Positions 43,789 through 51,382 of a DNA stretch of 64,000 nucleotides are shown here, piece by piece. The stretch is taken from the NCBI RefSeq assembly GCF_003716585.1, contig NZ_PTJO01000006.1, positions 172,176 through 236,175 on the forward strand, written 5' to 3'. The position numbers were made by a program, and so were the translations under genes. The notes beneath the pieces are model-generated. The model was not told the DNA's origin and did no database searches. It saw only the letters and a list, made by a program, of their open reading frames with translations. This stretch comes from Corynebacterium alimapuense. Its GTDB lineage: Bacteria; Actinomycetota; Actinomycetes; Mycobacteriales; Mycobacteriaceae. Each line of letters starts with the position of its first letter. Position 1 is the first letter of the stretch.

Positions 43789-44879
43789 ACACCTCGCACC
43801 GTCCCACGCCCGTGACCGTTCTGTCTGGGTTTCTCGGATCTGGAAAAACCACCCTGCTTAACGCCGTATTGGCCAATCGCGATGGTCGGCGCATTGCCGT
43901 GATCGTTAACGATTTCTCCGAGATTAATATCGACGCCGCCCTCATTGCGGGCGAAGGCCACCTGACCCGCGGCGAGGATCGCTTCGTGGAACTGAGCAAT
44001 GGTTGCATTTGCTGCACCCTGCGCGAAGATCTTGTCGACGCCGTCGGGGAGCTGTCCCGCTCGGGCAACTACGACCACATTCTCATCGAATCGACCGGAA
44101 TCTCGGAACCAATGCCGGTCGCTGCCACCTTCGAATGGGAATGGGAAGACGGCACTCGTCTGGCCGATCTGGCACCCATCGACACCATGGTCACGCTTGT
44201 CGACGCCGTCCAATTTATCGATAGCCTCGGCACCCGCGTGCTCATCCAGGATGCCGACCGTGGTGCCACTCCCGAAGATGAGCGCACCGTCGCCGACCTG
44301 CTCGTTGATCAAGTTGAGTTCGCCGATCGGATCTATCTCACCAAGACTGACTTAGTCGATGCCGACCGACTCGCAGCGACGATGACGCTGGTGCGAAAGA
44401 TGAACCCCCGGGCAGAGCTCGACATCATGGTCAATGGGTTCGTTCACGGGAAAAGTGCGGTGAGCGAGATCCTGGGAGCGCATCTCTACAGCGAAGCCAC
44501 AGCGCGCACCTATCAGGGTTATACGGAGGAATTGGAGAATCCGCACACACCGGAGACCGAAGAATACGGAATTAGCTCCGTGGTCTTCCGTGGTGAACGC
44601 CCGCTCGACCGGGGGCGTCTGCTCGAAGTATTGCGATCGACCACCGGACTCGTGCGATCGAAGGGTTACTGCTGGATCTCTGACCGGCTAGAAACCGCCC
44701 AAATATGGCATCAGGCTGGCCCAGATCTGTCCATCCAGCCTGCTGGTTCGTGGAAGGCTGCCGGACTGCAACCAGGCAATGAGGTAGTACTCATCGGAGT
44801 GCGCTTTGATGCGGCGGCTCTACTGAAGAAGCTGGATGCCGCGATGCTTACCGACGCTGAAGCTGTCCAGCTGGTCTGA
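43785..44879 (+). CDS. COG0523 (CobW/ZigA-type) metallochaperone GTPase
   Basis: 364-residue G3E GTPase. Walker A GFLGSGKTTLLN, switch 'NDFSEINIDA', the metal site GCICC (CxCC) at about residue 70, and 'TKTDLVD' (NKxD-like) are seen, followed by the CobW C-terminal domain. Members under Zur control (ZigA, ZagA, YeiR) deliver zinc to enzymes when zinc is scarce. Translational overlap with aztA and the shared Zur box place this one in that group; cobalt or iron roles are less likely here. Confidence 0.88.
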   Translation: MNTSHRPTPVTVLSGFLGSGKTTLLNAVLANRDGRRIAVIVNDFSEINIDAALIAGEGHLTRGEDRFVELSNGCICCTLREDLVDAVGELSRSGNYDHILIESTGISEPMPVAATFEWEWEDGTRLADLAPIDTMVTLVDAVQFIDSLGTRVLIQDADRGATPEDERTVADLLVDQVEFADRIYLTKTDLVDADRLAATMTLVRKMNPRAELDIMVNGFVHGKSAVSEILGAHLYSEATARTYQGYTEELENPHTPETEEYGISSVVFRGERPLDRGRLLEVLRSTTGLVRSKGYCWISDRLETAQIWHQAGPDLSIQPAGSWKAAGLQPGNEVVLIGVRFDAAALLKKLDAAMLTDAEAVQLV

Positions 44880-44992
44880 GCATTCTTGAGAATGCTGCGC
44901 CAGCTCTCAATGTCACGAGGTGACGCATCGGGAGCAGCCAGCGCGCCTTCGCCGATTCAATCTGGGGGCGATTGAGAGTTTTCCCTAGAAAC

Positions 44993-45040
44993 ACAAAAAC
45001 ACGACCCGTCTACAGCTTCTGCAGCTGTGTCAGGTCGTGC
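44993..45040 (-). terminator. Terminator of the SHOCT gene
   Basis: On the minus strand ACGACC...ACAGCT-GCAGA-AGCTGT...GGTCGT, a two-part stem followed by GTTTTTGTGTTT. Placed 50 nt after the SHOCT gene. Confidence 0.75.
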
Positions 45041-45093
45041 AATGTGGCGCGGCTTAAAAAGCTAAGGCTAGGCCCGTCCCGCATTGGTGCAAA

Positions 45094-45483
45094 TTAGGAA
45101 GCAAGAGCGGAGCGCTTGATCTGCTCGAACTCGTCAGCGCTGATAGCACCGGAATCGAGCAGGGCCTTGGCCCGGCTGATCTCCTCGGCCGGGCTGGCGC
45201 CGGCGACGGTGCGGATGTAATCCTCAGCCTGCTTCTGAGCAGCGATGGAGTCCTTCATGTTGCGCTCGGTCATGCCGCGGCCACGGAAAATCAGGTAGAC
45301 CAAGGCGGTGCCCAAGGGGATGAAGACCAGGAAGATGGCCCAAACAGCCTTCCACCAGCCGCTGAGCTTCTTATCGCGGAACAGATCAGAGAAGACCATG
45401 ATCAGGAGGAAGAGAGAGGCGATGAAGATGAATGCCCAGAAAAATACGAGAAGGAGGTCCCAGAAGGAGGTGAGGAAATCCAT
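45094..45483 (-). CDS. PLDc_N/SHOCT domain membrane protein
   Basis: 129 residues. Two membrane helices at the N-terminus (LLLVFFWAFIFIASLFLLIMVFSDL and WWKAVWAIFLVFIPLGTALVYLI style segments) with the PLDc_N pattern between them, then a linker and a C-terminal SHOCT helix pair (ISRAKALLDSGAISADEFEQIKRSAL). Function unknown; SHOCT is thought to be an oligomerisation or membrane-proximal motif. ATG 45483 was chosen over an upstream frame start at 45558 that adds unrelated residues. Confidence 0.8.
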   Translation of the reverse strand: MDFLTSFWDLLLVFFWAFIFIASLFLLIMVFSDLFRDKKLSGWWKAVWAIFLVFIPLGTALVYLIFRGRGMTERNMKDSIAAQKQAEDYIRTVAGASPAEEISRAKALLDSGAISADEFEQIKRSALAS

Positions 45484-46330
45484 GGTTAAAAGCTCCAATG
45501 CTTTAAAAGTATGCGATCGACGGGTCGGCCAATTCCGTACCAGTTGAAGGTCGTCCACGCGTAAACGGCGAGACCCAGGTAGTTATATTAGCCATAGGAT
45601 CGCTGGTTAGCATAGGTCAGACGAGGAAAAACTCTCAGGTTCTTGTTGGGGTAGGGGTGCCTAACTCGGAGCGATGCTTTCTGAGGCAACAATTGCCACG
45701 CTCAGTGTTTATTGTTGATTAATGAACCTAAATGTCGGCATTTCCCATCGGTGGGGGTGGGGGTGACGCCGGTCAATCTCCGTGTTCGCGCTTGTGGCGA
45801 TCTCTCAGTTGGGGGAAGTCAGGCACGTCTGCGGAGTCCAGTGGCTAGATGGGTGACCAGCAGGTGAGCTGGGCTCCAGATGCTAGAGGTGCTGGACGTT
45901 AGGGATGCGGCAATGTCTGGCTTGCCTAGGAGGTTGATTCCCGCATGTGGCTCGGCGTTGACAGGGGAGTTGTTACTGAAGAAATTGAGAACTAGCGCCG
46001 AGGACACCCGGTGGACAGTCGGATCTGCTGAGGGGCGGGGTCATAAGGTCGACTATCTGGGCATTAGAGGTGGTCGCGCAGGGCGATTCGGGAGCCGAGG
46101 ACGTAACTGGTCTCCGGATATGGCCTCTCAGAGACCCCCGAATAAGGGGAGCGGGAACAAAAAGCAGAGCCTATCTGTGCAGGTGGTCGGACCATAGGCC
46201 GGAGATAGTGGCGAATGCCTCTCGGTTCATTCGTGATCGGTTCCTTTTTTTGAGGTCTTGGTTAGTAACATCACATCTATCCCATGACCATGCCCATCTC
46301 TTTGACATTTAGAAAGATCGTGGACCGAAC
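45484..46330. other. 847-nt stretch without a supportable gene
   Basis: Contains the SHOCT promoter (minus-strand TAATAT about 45580-45590) and the dccT leader. A plus-strand 105-codon frame at 45880-46197 and a minus-strand 62-codon frame at 45819-46007 overlap, lack ribosome sites and have no protein-like character. It may be a decayed gene. Confidence 0.5.
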
Positions 46331-47914
46331 ATGAGCACTCCTCATACAACAGAGAGCACAGCGATGCCGGCGGGGGAGGACACTGAGGTCCGTGATACCC
46401 GCGAGTGGTACCGGCAAGCGACCGGAATTATCCTCGGTCTCGTCCTCGCGGCTTTCGTCTTCTTCATCTTCCCGACCGATGCGGGCGAGACTGTGTTGCA
46501 GTCCTCCGGCGCTGATGCTGAGGTGGAATACACCTACCAGTCAATGCGCATCGTTGCAGCCACCACCGTGTGGATGGCCGTGTGGTGGATGACGGAAGCT
46601 ATCCCGCTAGCAGCCACCGCACTTATTCCGATCGCAGTCTTCCCGATCTCACAGATCGCGACCTTCTCCCAGGTTGGCGCACCTTATGCCAGCGCCACGA
46701 TCTTTCTCTTCTTGGGTGGCTTCCTGCTGGCCCTGGGCCTGCAGCGCTGGAACCTGCACCGCCGTCTTGCACTGGCCGTGGTCTTGGCTGTGGGTACTAG
46801 CCCCAAGCGCTTGATTCTTGGCTTCATGATCGCGACCGGTTTCCTTTCTATGTGGGTTTCCAATACCGCTACCGCAGTGGTCATGCTGCCGATCGGTATG
46901 TCGGTTCTTCAGCTGACCTCCACGATCGTCGGCGGAATGCACCACCAGAAGAAGTTTGCCACCGGCCTGATGCTGGCGATCGCTTACTCCGCTTCCATCG
47001 GCTCCTTGGGCACCCTGATCGGTACTCCTCCGAACGCTCTGCTCGTCGGTTACATGCAAGAAGCTCATGACATCACCATTGGCTTCGGTCAGTGGATGAT
47101 GGTCGGCGTTCCGTTGGCAACGGTGTTCACCGTCATTGCTTGGCTCGTGCTGATTACCGTGTTCAAGCCGGAAATGGATGAGATTCCCGGTGGCCGCGAT
47201 CTGATCCGCGAGGAAATCCGCAAGATGGGTCCGTGGAGTCGTCCGCAGATCATGGTCGGCATCATCTTCCTCGGTGCCGCTTTCTCTTGGGTCTTCGTCC
47301 CGCTGATCATCGACTGGACCGGCTCTGAGATCGTTTACAGCGACGCCGTCGTCGGTATCATCGCTGGCCTGCTGATGTTCACCATTCCGGCACACGCCAA
47401 GACCGGTGTCCGACTGCTGGACTGGAAGACCGCGAATGAGGTCCCCTGGGACGTTCTACTGTTGTTCGGTGGCGGTTTGTCGCTCTCCGGAATGTTCACC
47501 CTGACCGGTCTGTCCCTGTGGATTGGTGAACAAGCCAAGGGTCTGCAGGTCCTGCCGATCTTCCTGCTCATGGGCGCTGTCGCTCTGCTGGTCTTGGTGC
47601 TTACTGAGTTCACCTCGAACACCGCTACCGCAGCAACCTTCCTCCCGATCATGGGTGGTGTGGCCGTCGGTATTGGCTTGACCGAGGCTACTGAGATGAA
47701 CGTTCTCCTGCTGACCATCCCGGTCGCGCTGGCCGCTACCTGTGCGTTCATGCTGCCGGTGGCAACCCCGCCGAACGCAATTGCCTACGGCTCCGGCTAC
47801 GTCAAGATCGGCGACATGATCAAGGGCGGTATCTGGCTCAACATGATCGGCGTCGTTCTGTTGACCTTGACGTCATACTTCATTGCCGTTCCGGTCTTCG
47901 GATTGGTGCTCTAA
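46331..47914 (+). CDS. dccT: Dicarboxylate:Na+ symporter (DASS/SLC13), DccT-like
   Basis: 527-residue secondary transporter importing succinate, fumarate and malate. The two inverted substrate/Na+ motifs are seen: FLSMWVSNTATAVVMLPIG (about residue 180) and EFTSNTATAATFLPIMGG (about residue 440), each of the SNT type, with the family signature PVATPPNAIAYGSG near the C-terminus. The location between pat/tRNA genes and tyrA matches C. glutamicum dccT. A 400-nt upstream region leaves room for regulation. Confidence 0.88.
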   Translation: MSTPHTTESTAMPAGEDTEVRDTREWYRQATGIILGLVLAAFVFFIFPTDAGETVLQSSGADAEVEYTYQSMRIVAATTVWMAVWWMTEAIPLAATALIPIAVFPISQIATFSQVGAPYASATIFLFLGGFLLALGLQRWNLHRRLALAVVLAVGTSPKRLILGFMIATGFLSMWVSNTATAVVMLPIGMSVLQLTSTIVGGMHHQKKFATGLMLAIAYSASIGSLGTLIGTPPNALLVGYMQEAHDITIGFGQWMMVGVPLATVFTVIAWLVLITVFKPEMDEIPGGRDLIREEIRKMGPWSRPQIMVGIIFLGAAFSWVFVPLIIDWTGSEIVYSDAVVGIIAGLLMFTIPAHAKTGVRLLDWKTANEVPWDVLLLFGGGLSLSGMFTLTGLSLWIGEQAKGLQVLPIFLLMGAVALLVLVLTEFTSNTATAATFLPIMGGVAVGIGLTEATEMNVLLLTIPVALAATCAFMLPVATPPNAIAYGSGYVKIGDMIKGGIWLNMIGVVLLTLTSYFIAVPVFGLVL

Positions 47915-47975
47915 CCAGCTGTTTTGTTAGTTGCTGGCAGCGAGTGTAATGTTACATCTCGTTGCACAGCAGCCG

Positions 47976-48048
47976 GCGCCCGTAGCTCAACGGATAGAGC
48001 ATCTGACTACGGATCAGAAGGTTGGGGGTTCGAATCCCTCCGGGCGCA
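47976..48048 (+). tRNA. tRNA-Arg (anticodon ACG), copy 2
   Basis: Identical over 73 nt to the copy at 38546-38618, but followed by CACA rather than encoded CCA. Confidence 0.95.
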
Positions 48049-48063
48049 CAAGAGAAAAATAAC

Positions 48064-48103
48064 AGGACTGCGACACATTAAATTGTGTCGCAGTCCTTTT
48101 TTG
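48064..48103 (+). terminator. Rho-independent terminator after tRNA-Arg copy 2
   Basis: AGGACTGCGACACA (48064-48077), loop TTAAAT, complement TGTGTCGCAGTCCT, then TTTTTT. Confidence 0.92.
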
Positions 48104-48254
48104 TGTTGATCCCGCAGGCTATCTCCCGCAGGCAGTGCCCGAGCAGCATCCCTAGCCGCGATGTCGATTAGCTCCCGTTATCCGGCGCTGCGCGTTAATA
48201 GTCAGCTAATATTATTTCGATTTTAAAAACTATCAACGAATCTCGGGAGTAGAC

Positions 48255-48689
48255 GTGCTCAAGAAAAATCTCCGTATTGTGTCAGTGTTCTCAGCCGTTG
48301 GTCTTAGCCTTTCCTTGCTTGGCTGCAGCACCGCCACCGAAGAAGAGAATGAGGCCTCGGCCTGCGAGTCCTATGACGCCTTGGTCTTGGCGCTCTCAGA
48401 TGCCTCGGCGGCTGTTGATTCCTCTTCCACGATCGGCGAGATCAGCGATGCTCGTGAGAGCGTGGCAGATGCCTACGCTGACTTCAACGAAGCGCTAGAA
48501 GAGGTGGGTGCGGACCGGAGTGCTGCACTGGAAGATGCTTGGGATGACCTAGAGGGTTCTTTCAACAGCGTTGATGATGAGCAGACGATTCCGCAAGCAG
48601 TAGAAACCGTCACCCCGGCCATCGAGAATGTTCAAAATGCCCAAGAGGACATGTCGGAAGCGCTCTCCTGTGGAGATGCTGAGGCCTAA
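48255..48689 (+). CDS. Small acidic lipoprotein, function unknown
   Basis: 144 residues. Signal peptide MLKKNLRIVSVFSAVGLSLS with lipobox LLGC; the mature protein is very acidic and helical, with two further cysteines (ACESY, LSCGD) that may form a disulfide. GTG start at 48255 with GGGAG upstream. It stands alone between two terminators. No family recognised. Confidence 0.75.
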   Translation: MLKKNLRIVSVFSAVGLSLSLLGCSTATEEENEASACESYDALVLALSDASAAVDSSSTIGEISDARESVADAYADFNEALEEVGADRSAALEDAWDDLEGSFNSVDDEQTIPQAVETVTPAIENVQNAQEDMSEALSCGDAEA

Positions 48690-48723
48690 AACGGTCTAAA
48701 GATACCCTGAGCTTTCTTGAGCT

Positions 48724-48773
48724 AGACAGATAGCGAGGGACCACCAACGCTGGTGGTCCCTCGCTATCTGTCT
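48724..48773. terminator. Perfect 23-bp hairpin between lipoprotein and tyrA
   Basis: 48724-48746 pairs without mismatch with 48751-48773 (core GCGAGGGACCACCA), loop ACGC. Convergent genes on both sides, so it probably serves as a shared terminator or barrier. Confidence 0.8.
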
Positions 48774-48795
48774 GTAGCCCCAATCATTCTGGCGG

Positions 48796-49803
48796 CTAGA
48801 AGATCTCGATCCTCGCACCGAGGGATTCGGCGTGCTCAAGATGTCGAATCCAGCCCTTGGTACCGGGTTGTAGCCGCAGCAGCGGCCGAGAAGAAATCTT
48901 GATCGGAGAGACCGATTCGCGCCTTGCGCCGTGGCGAGCCTCAAACCGCTCGCGGGCAGAGTAGCCAGCCTCAGCTAGGCCGGATAGATCCGGTTCAGGG
49001 CCGCTGAGGGCCTCCCGGGTCTCTGCCAAGATCTCCATGGCCTCATCAAGGGCGGAGACCACTGCAGGGGCGTTGGTCTCGCACATTGCTTGCACTAGGG
49101 CTGGTTGGGTGCTGGCTACTCGAGTGCTATCCCGGAAGCTGCTAGCGGCCAAGGACTGGGCGAGGGTGCCACCATTGTCACCGACGACCGCCAGGGTCTC
49201 GGCGAAGACGTGCACCAAGTGGGAAATACGGGCGACTGCGGCGTCATGATGAGCTACCCGTGCTGGGACGGCTTCTGCGCCGACCGTGGCAACCAATCGG
49301 ACGACGTCGCTCCACAGCTCGATCCATTCGCGATCAGCATTTTCAGCATGGTCATAGGTGACCACCCATGCTGCGCGAGTAAAAAGCCCCTTGTGGGATG
49401 CGGTCCAACCACTGTTGGCAGTGCCGGCCATGGGGTGCCCGCCGACATAACGATTGTCCATGCCCCGCTGGTGGACGAGCTGGCTAATCTCAGTTTTGAC
49501 CGAGACCACGTCAGTGAAACCACAGCTGGGTGCATGTTCGCCGAGGGCATCAAGGAGCCCAGCAATAGCGGGCATGGGTGTGGCTAAGACGATCAGGGCA
49601 CCTTCTTCCTCCGCGCGGCTCAAGATGCCGGTGAGATCAGAGGAAGTATCGAAGCCCTCTCGACCGGCAGCGCGCACGCTGGCGGTAGAGCGGTCATAGC
49701 CGTAGGCAGGATGGTTGCGGCCGGCGAGATCGCGCAGCAAAGAGCCGCCGATGAGGCCGAGGCCGAGTACGCAGATAGGCCGGTTCAGATCAGTCGAGGT
49801 CAC
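48796..49803 (-). CDS. tyrA: Prephenate dehydrogenase
   Basis: 335-residue NAD(P)-dependent enzyme of tyrosine biosynthesis, converting prephenate (or arogenate in corynebacteria) by oxidation. Rossmann motif CVLGLGLIGGSLLRDL, then 'GGHPMAGTANSGW' and 'HHDAAVARISHLVH' with the catalytic His region. No ACT domain. The GTG at 49803 (VTSTDLNRPICVLG) is the only start consistent with the family; the frame upstream is antisense to the neighbouring gene. Confidence 0.93.
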   Translation of the reverse strand: MTSTDLNRPICVLGLGLIGGSLLRDLAGRNHPAYGYDRSTASVRAAGREGFDTSSDLTGILSRAEEEGALIVLATPMPAIAGLLDALGEHAPSCGFTDVVSVKTEISQLVHQRGMDNRYVGGHPMAGTANSGWTASHKGLFTRAAWVVTYDHAENADREWIELWSDVVRLVATVGAEAVPARVAHHDAAVARISHLVHVFAETLAVVGDNGGTLAQSLAASSFRDSTRVASTQPALVQAMCETNAPAVVSALDEAMEILAETREALSGPEPDLSGLAEAGYSARERFEARHGARRESVSPIKISSRPLLRLQPGTKGWIRHLEHAESLGARIEIF

Positions 49804-49827
49804 CTGACAAGTGTGGCACAACCCGAC

Positions 49828-49833
49828 TACTCT
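49828..49833 (+). promoter_or_regulatory. -10 box (TACTCT), leaderless gene at 49841
   Basis: TACTCT followed by 7 nt and the ATG at 49841. Confidence 0.5.
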
Positions 49834-49840
49834 CACCGGT

Positions 49841-50338
49841 ATGGAACACGAGGAGTTTGGCCTGAGTTTTGCCGTCGCGGTCACTAGGCCCGAAGAGCAA
49901 TGGGTGCTCCGCACCTTCGACGATGACTTCTCTTCTCTAGCAACCTCGATCGCAGTGGTACGGTCGTTGCGTTCTGAGGGGCCGGCTTTTGCCTTGTTGT
50001 GCGTGGAAGATGAGTATTTTGTGCTCTTTCGCCCCACTCCCAAAGGCGAGCGGCTGTTGATCTCGGATGCCACGATGGCCGTCGATGATGATTTTGCTGC
50101 TCAAGTGCTTGCTGAACTTGATGTCGAGATCCCGGATCTCAACCCGGATGAGCTCGATGAGATTGATGGCTGGGCGGACGGTGACTTTGATCTGCTCGAG
50201 GATCTAGGTCTGAGCGAGGAAGTGCTCGGAGTCATCGTCGATGACACTGAGCCGCTGCCCTCTGAGCAGCTCATGCGGATTGCTGATGAGCTGGGGTTCG
50301 CCGACGCGCTGGCTGAGGCTATCGGGCTCGAAGATTGA
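49841..50338 (+). CDS. tRNA adenosine deaminase-associated protein
   Basis: 165 residues, highly acidic, of the actinobacterial family always found next to tadA. Opening 'GLSFAVAVTRPEEQWVLRTFDDDFSSLATSIAVVRSLRSEGPAFALL' fits it. Probably a partner or activator of TadA; its biochemical role is unproven. Ends 10 nt before tadA, and a -10 box sits 7 nt before its ATG, divergent from tyrA. Confidence 0.85.
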   Translation: MEHEEFGLSFAVAVTRPEEQWVLRTFDDDFSSLATSIAVVRSLRSEGPAFALLCVEDEYFVLFRPTPKGERLLISDATMAVDDDFAAQVLAELDVEIPDLNPDELDEIDGWADGDFDLLEDLGLSEEVLGVIVDDTEPLPSEQLMRIADELGFADALAEAIGLED

Positions 50339-50348
50339 GCGGGTTGAG

Positions 50349-50828
50349 GTGTCTGTTTTGCCGCAAGCACGTGGCTTGACTCGCGCGACGCTGCTGATGC
50401 GGCGCGCCTTGGACGTCGCCGCAACCACTCCGCCTGGGGATATTCCGGTGGGGGCGGTGATTTTCGGTCCTGATGGAGACGAGCTGGCGTGGGGAACCAA
50501 TCGTCGAGAAGCGGACGGCGATCCCACTGCACACGCCGAGGTAGTGGCCATCCGAGCCGCCGTGCAGGTCTACGGGGATGCTTGGCGGCTGAGCGACTGC
50601 ACCTTGGTGGTCACATTAGAGCCGTGCACCATGTGTGCCGGGGCCATCATGGGCGCGCGGATAGGGGAGCTGATCTTCGGCGCTTATGAGCCTAAGACCG
50701 GAGCCTGCGGCTCGCTTATCGACGCCGTCCGTGCCCCCGGCCAGCTGCACCGCCTGGCTGTGCGCGGCGGAGTCCTAGAACAAGAGTGTGCTGGACTGCT
50801 GGGAGAGTTCTTCAGCGACTTAAGATAA
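50349..50828 (+). CDS. tadA: tRNA-specific adenosine deaminase
   Basis: 159-residue zinc deaminase making inosine at A34 of tRNA-Arg(ACG), so that it reads CGU, CGC and CGA. Active-site motifs TAHAEVVAI (HAE) and PCTMCAGAI (PCxxC) are intact. The GTG at 50349 was chosen because upstream codons overlap the partner gene. Two copies of its substrate tRNA-Arg(ACG) are in this window. Confidence 0.92.
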   Translation: MSVLPQARGLTRATLLMRRALDVAATTPPGDIPVGAVIFGPDGDELAWGTNRREADGDPTAHAEVVAIRAAVQVYGDAWRLSDCTLVVTLEPCTMCAGAIMGARIGELIFGAYEPKTGACGSLIDAVRAPGQLHRLAVRGGVLEQECAGLLGEFFSDLR

Positions 50829-50910
50829 TTTTTAGTGCATTTATTGTGGAATGTCCGTATTCTCGCGAGGGACACTAACCGAACGATCCAAGGATGAAGA
50901 GGACACACTC

Positions 50911-51120
50911 ATGGGAGACTTCGAGAACAAGGCAGAAGACCTCGGCGGCAAGGCCAAGGAAGGCTACGGCGAGGCCGTGGGCGATGAGAGCGTCCGCGAC
51001 GAAGGCCGAGCTGATCAGACCAAGGCCGATATTAAAGACAAGGCTGCCAAGGCCGGCGAGTCCGTGAAAGACGGCGTCAACAAGATCCTCGGCGGATTCC
51101 AGGACGACACTAAGAAGTAG
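50911..51120 (+). CDS. CsbD family stress protein
   Basis: 69-residue hydrophilic protein rich in Lys, Asp, Gly and Ala with the CsbD pattern 'NKAEDLGGKAKEGYGEAVGDESVRDEGRADQTKADIKDKA'. Family members are abundant under general stress; role unknown. ATG at 50911 chosen, with GAGGA upstream. Confidence 0.9.
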   Translation: MGDFENKAEDLGGKAKEGYGEAVGDESVRDEGRADQTKADIKDKAAKAGESVKDGVNKILGGFQDDTKK

Positions 51121-51182
51121 ATAGGCCTTAACTAGGCCAGGCAATTTGGTCGCACGGCGCGTACTCCATTACTGTTGATGGC

Positions 51183-51270
51183 GGTGGCGTGTCCGAGCGG
51201 CCGAAGGTGCTCGCCTCGAAAGCGAGTGTTGGGTAACCCCCAACCGAGGGTTCAAATCCCTCCGCCACCG
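51183..51270 (+). tRNA. tRNA-Ser (anticodon CGA)
   Basis: GGTGGCG/CGCCACC acceptor, anticodon stem GCTCGCCTCGAAAGCGAGT, long variable arm, TpsiC arm AGGGTTCAAATCCCT. Confidence 0.95.
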
Positions 51271-51284
51271 CCAAATAATGAAGC

Positions 51285-51316
51285 CCCCGGCGCTCATCTT
51301 GAGCGTCGGGGTTTTT
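51285..51316 (+). terminator. Rho-independent terminator after tRNA-Ser(CGA)
   Basis: CCCCGGCGCTCA - TCT - TGAGCGTCGGGG (one G-T pair) followed by TTTTT. Confidence 0.9.
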
Positions 51317-51382
51317 CGCGTTCGGTTAGCCTCGGTAGGCTAGGTTGCGTTCGCTCGTCCAACACTGAGGAAGCCAAACACC

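Noticed and set aside
45880..46197. 105-codon frame upstream of dccT
   Set aside because: No ribosome site; Arg/Gly/Ser-rich composition without pattern, overlapping another weak frame.
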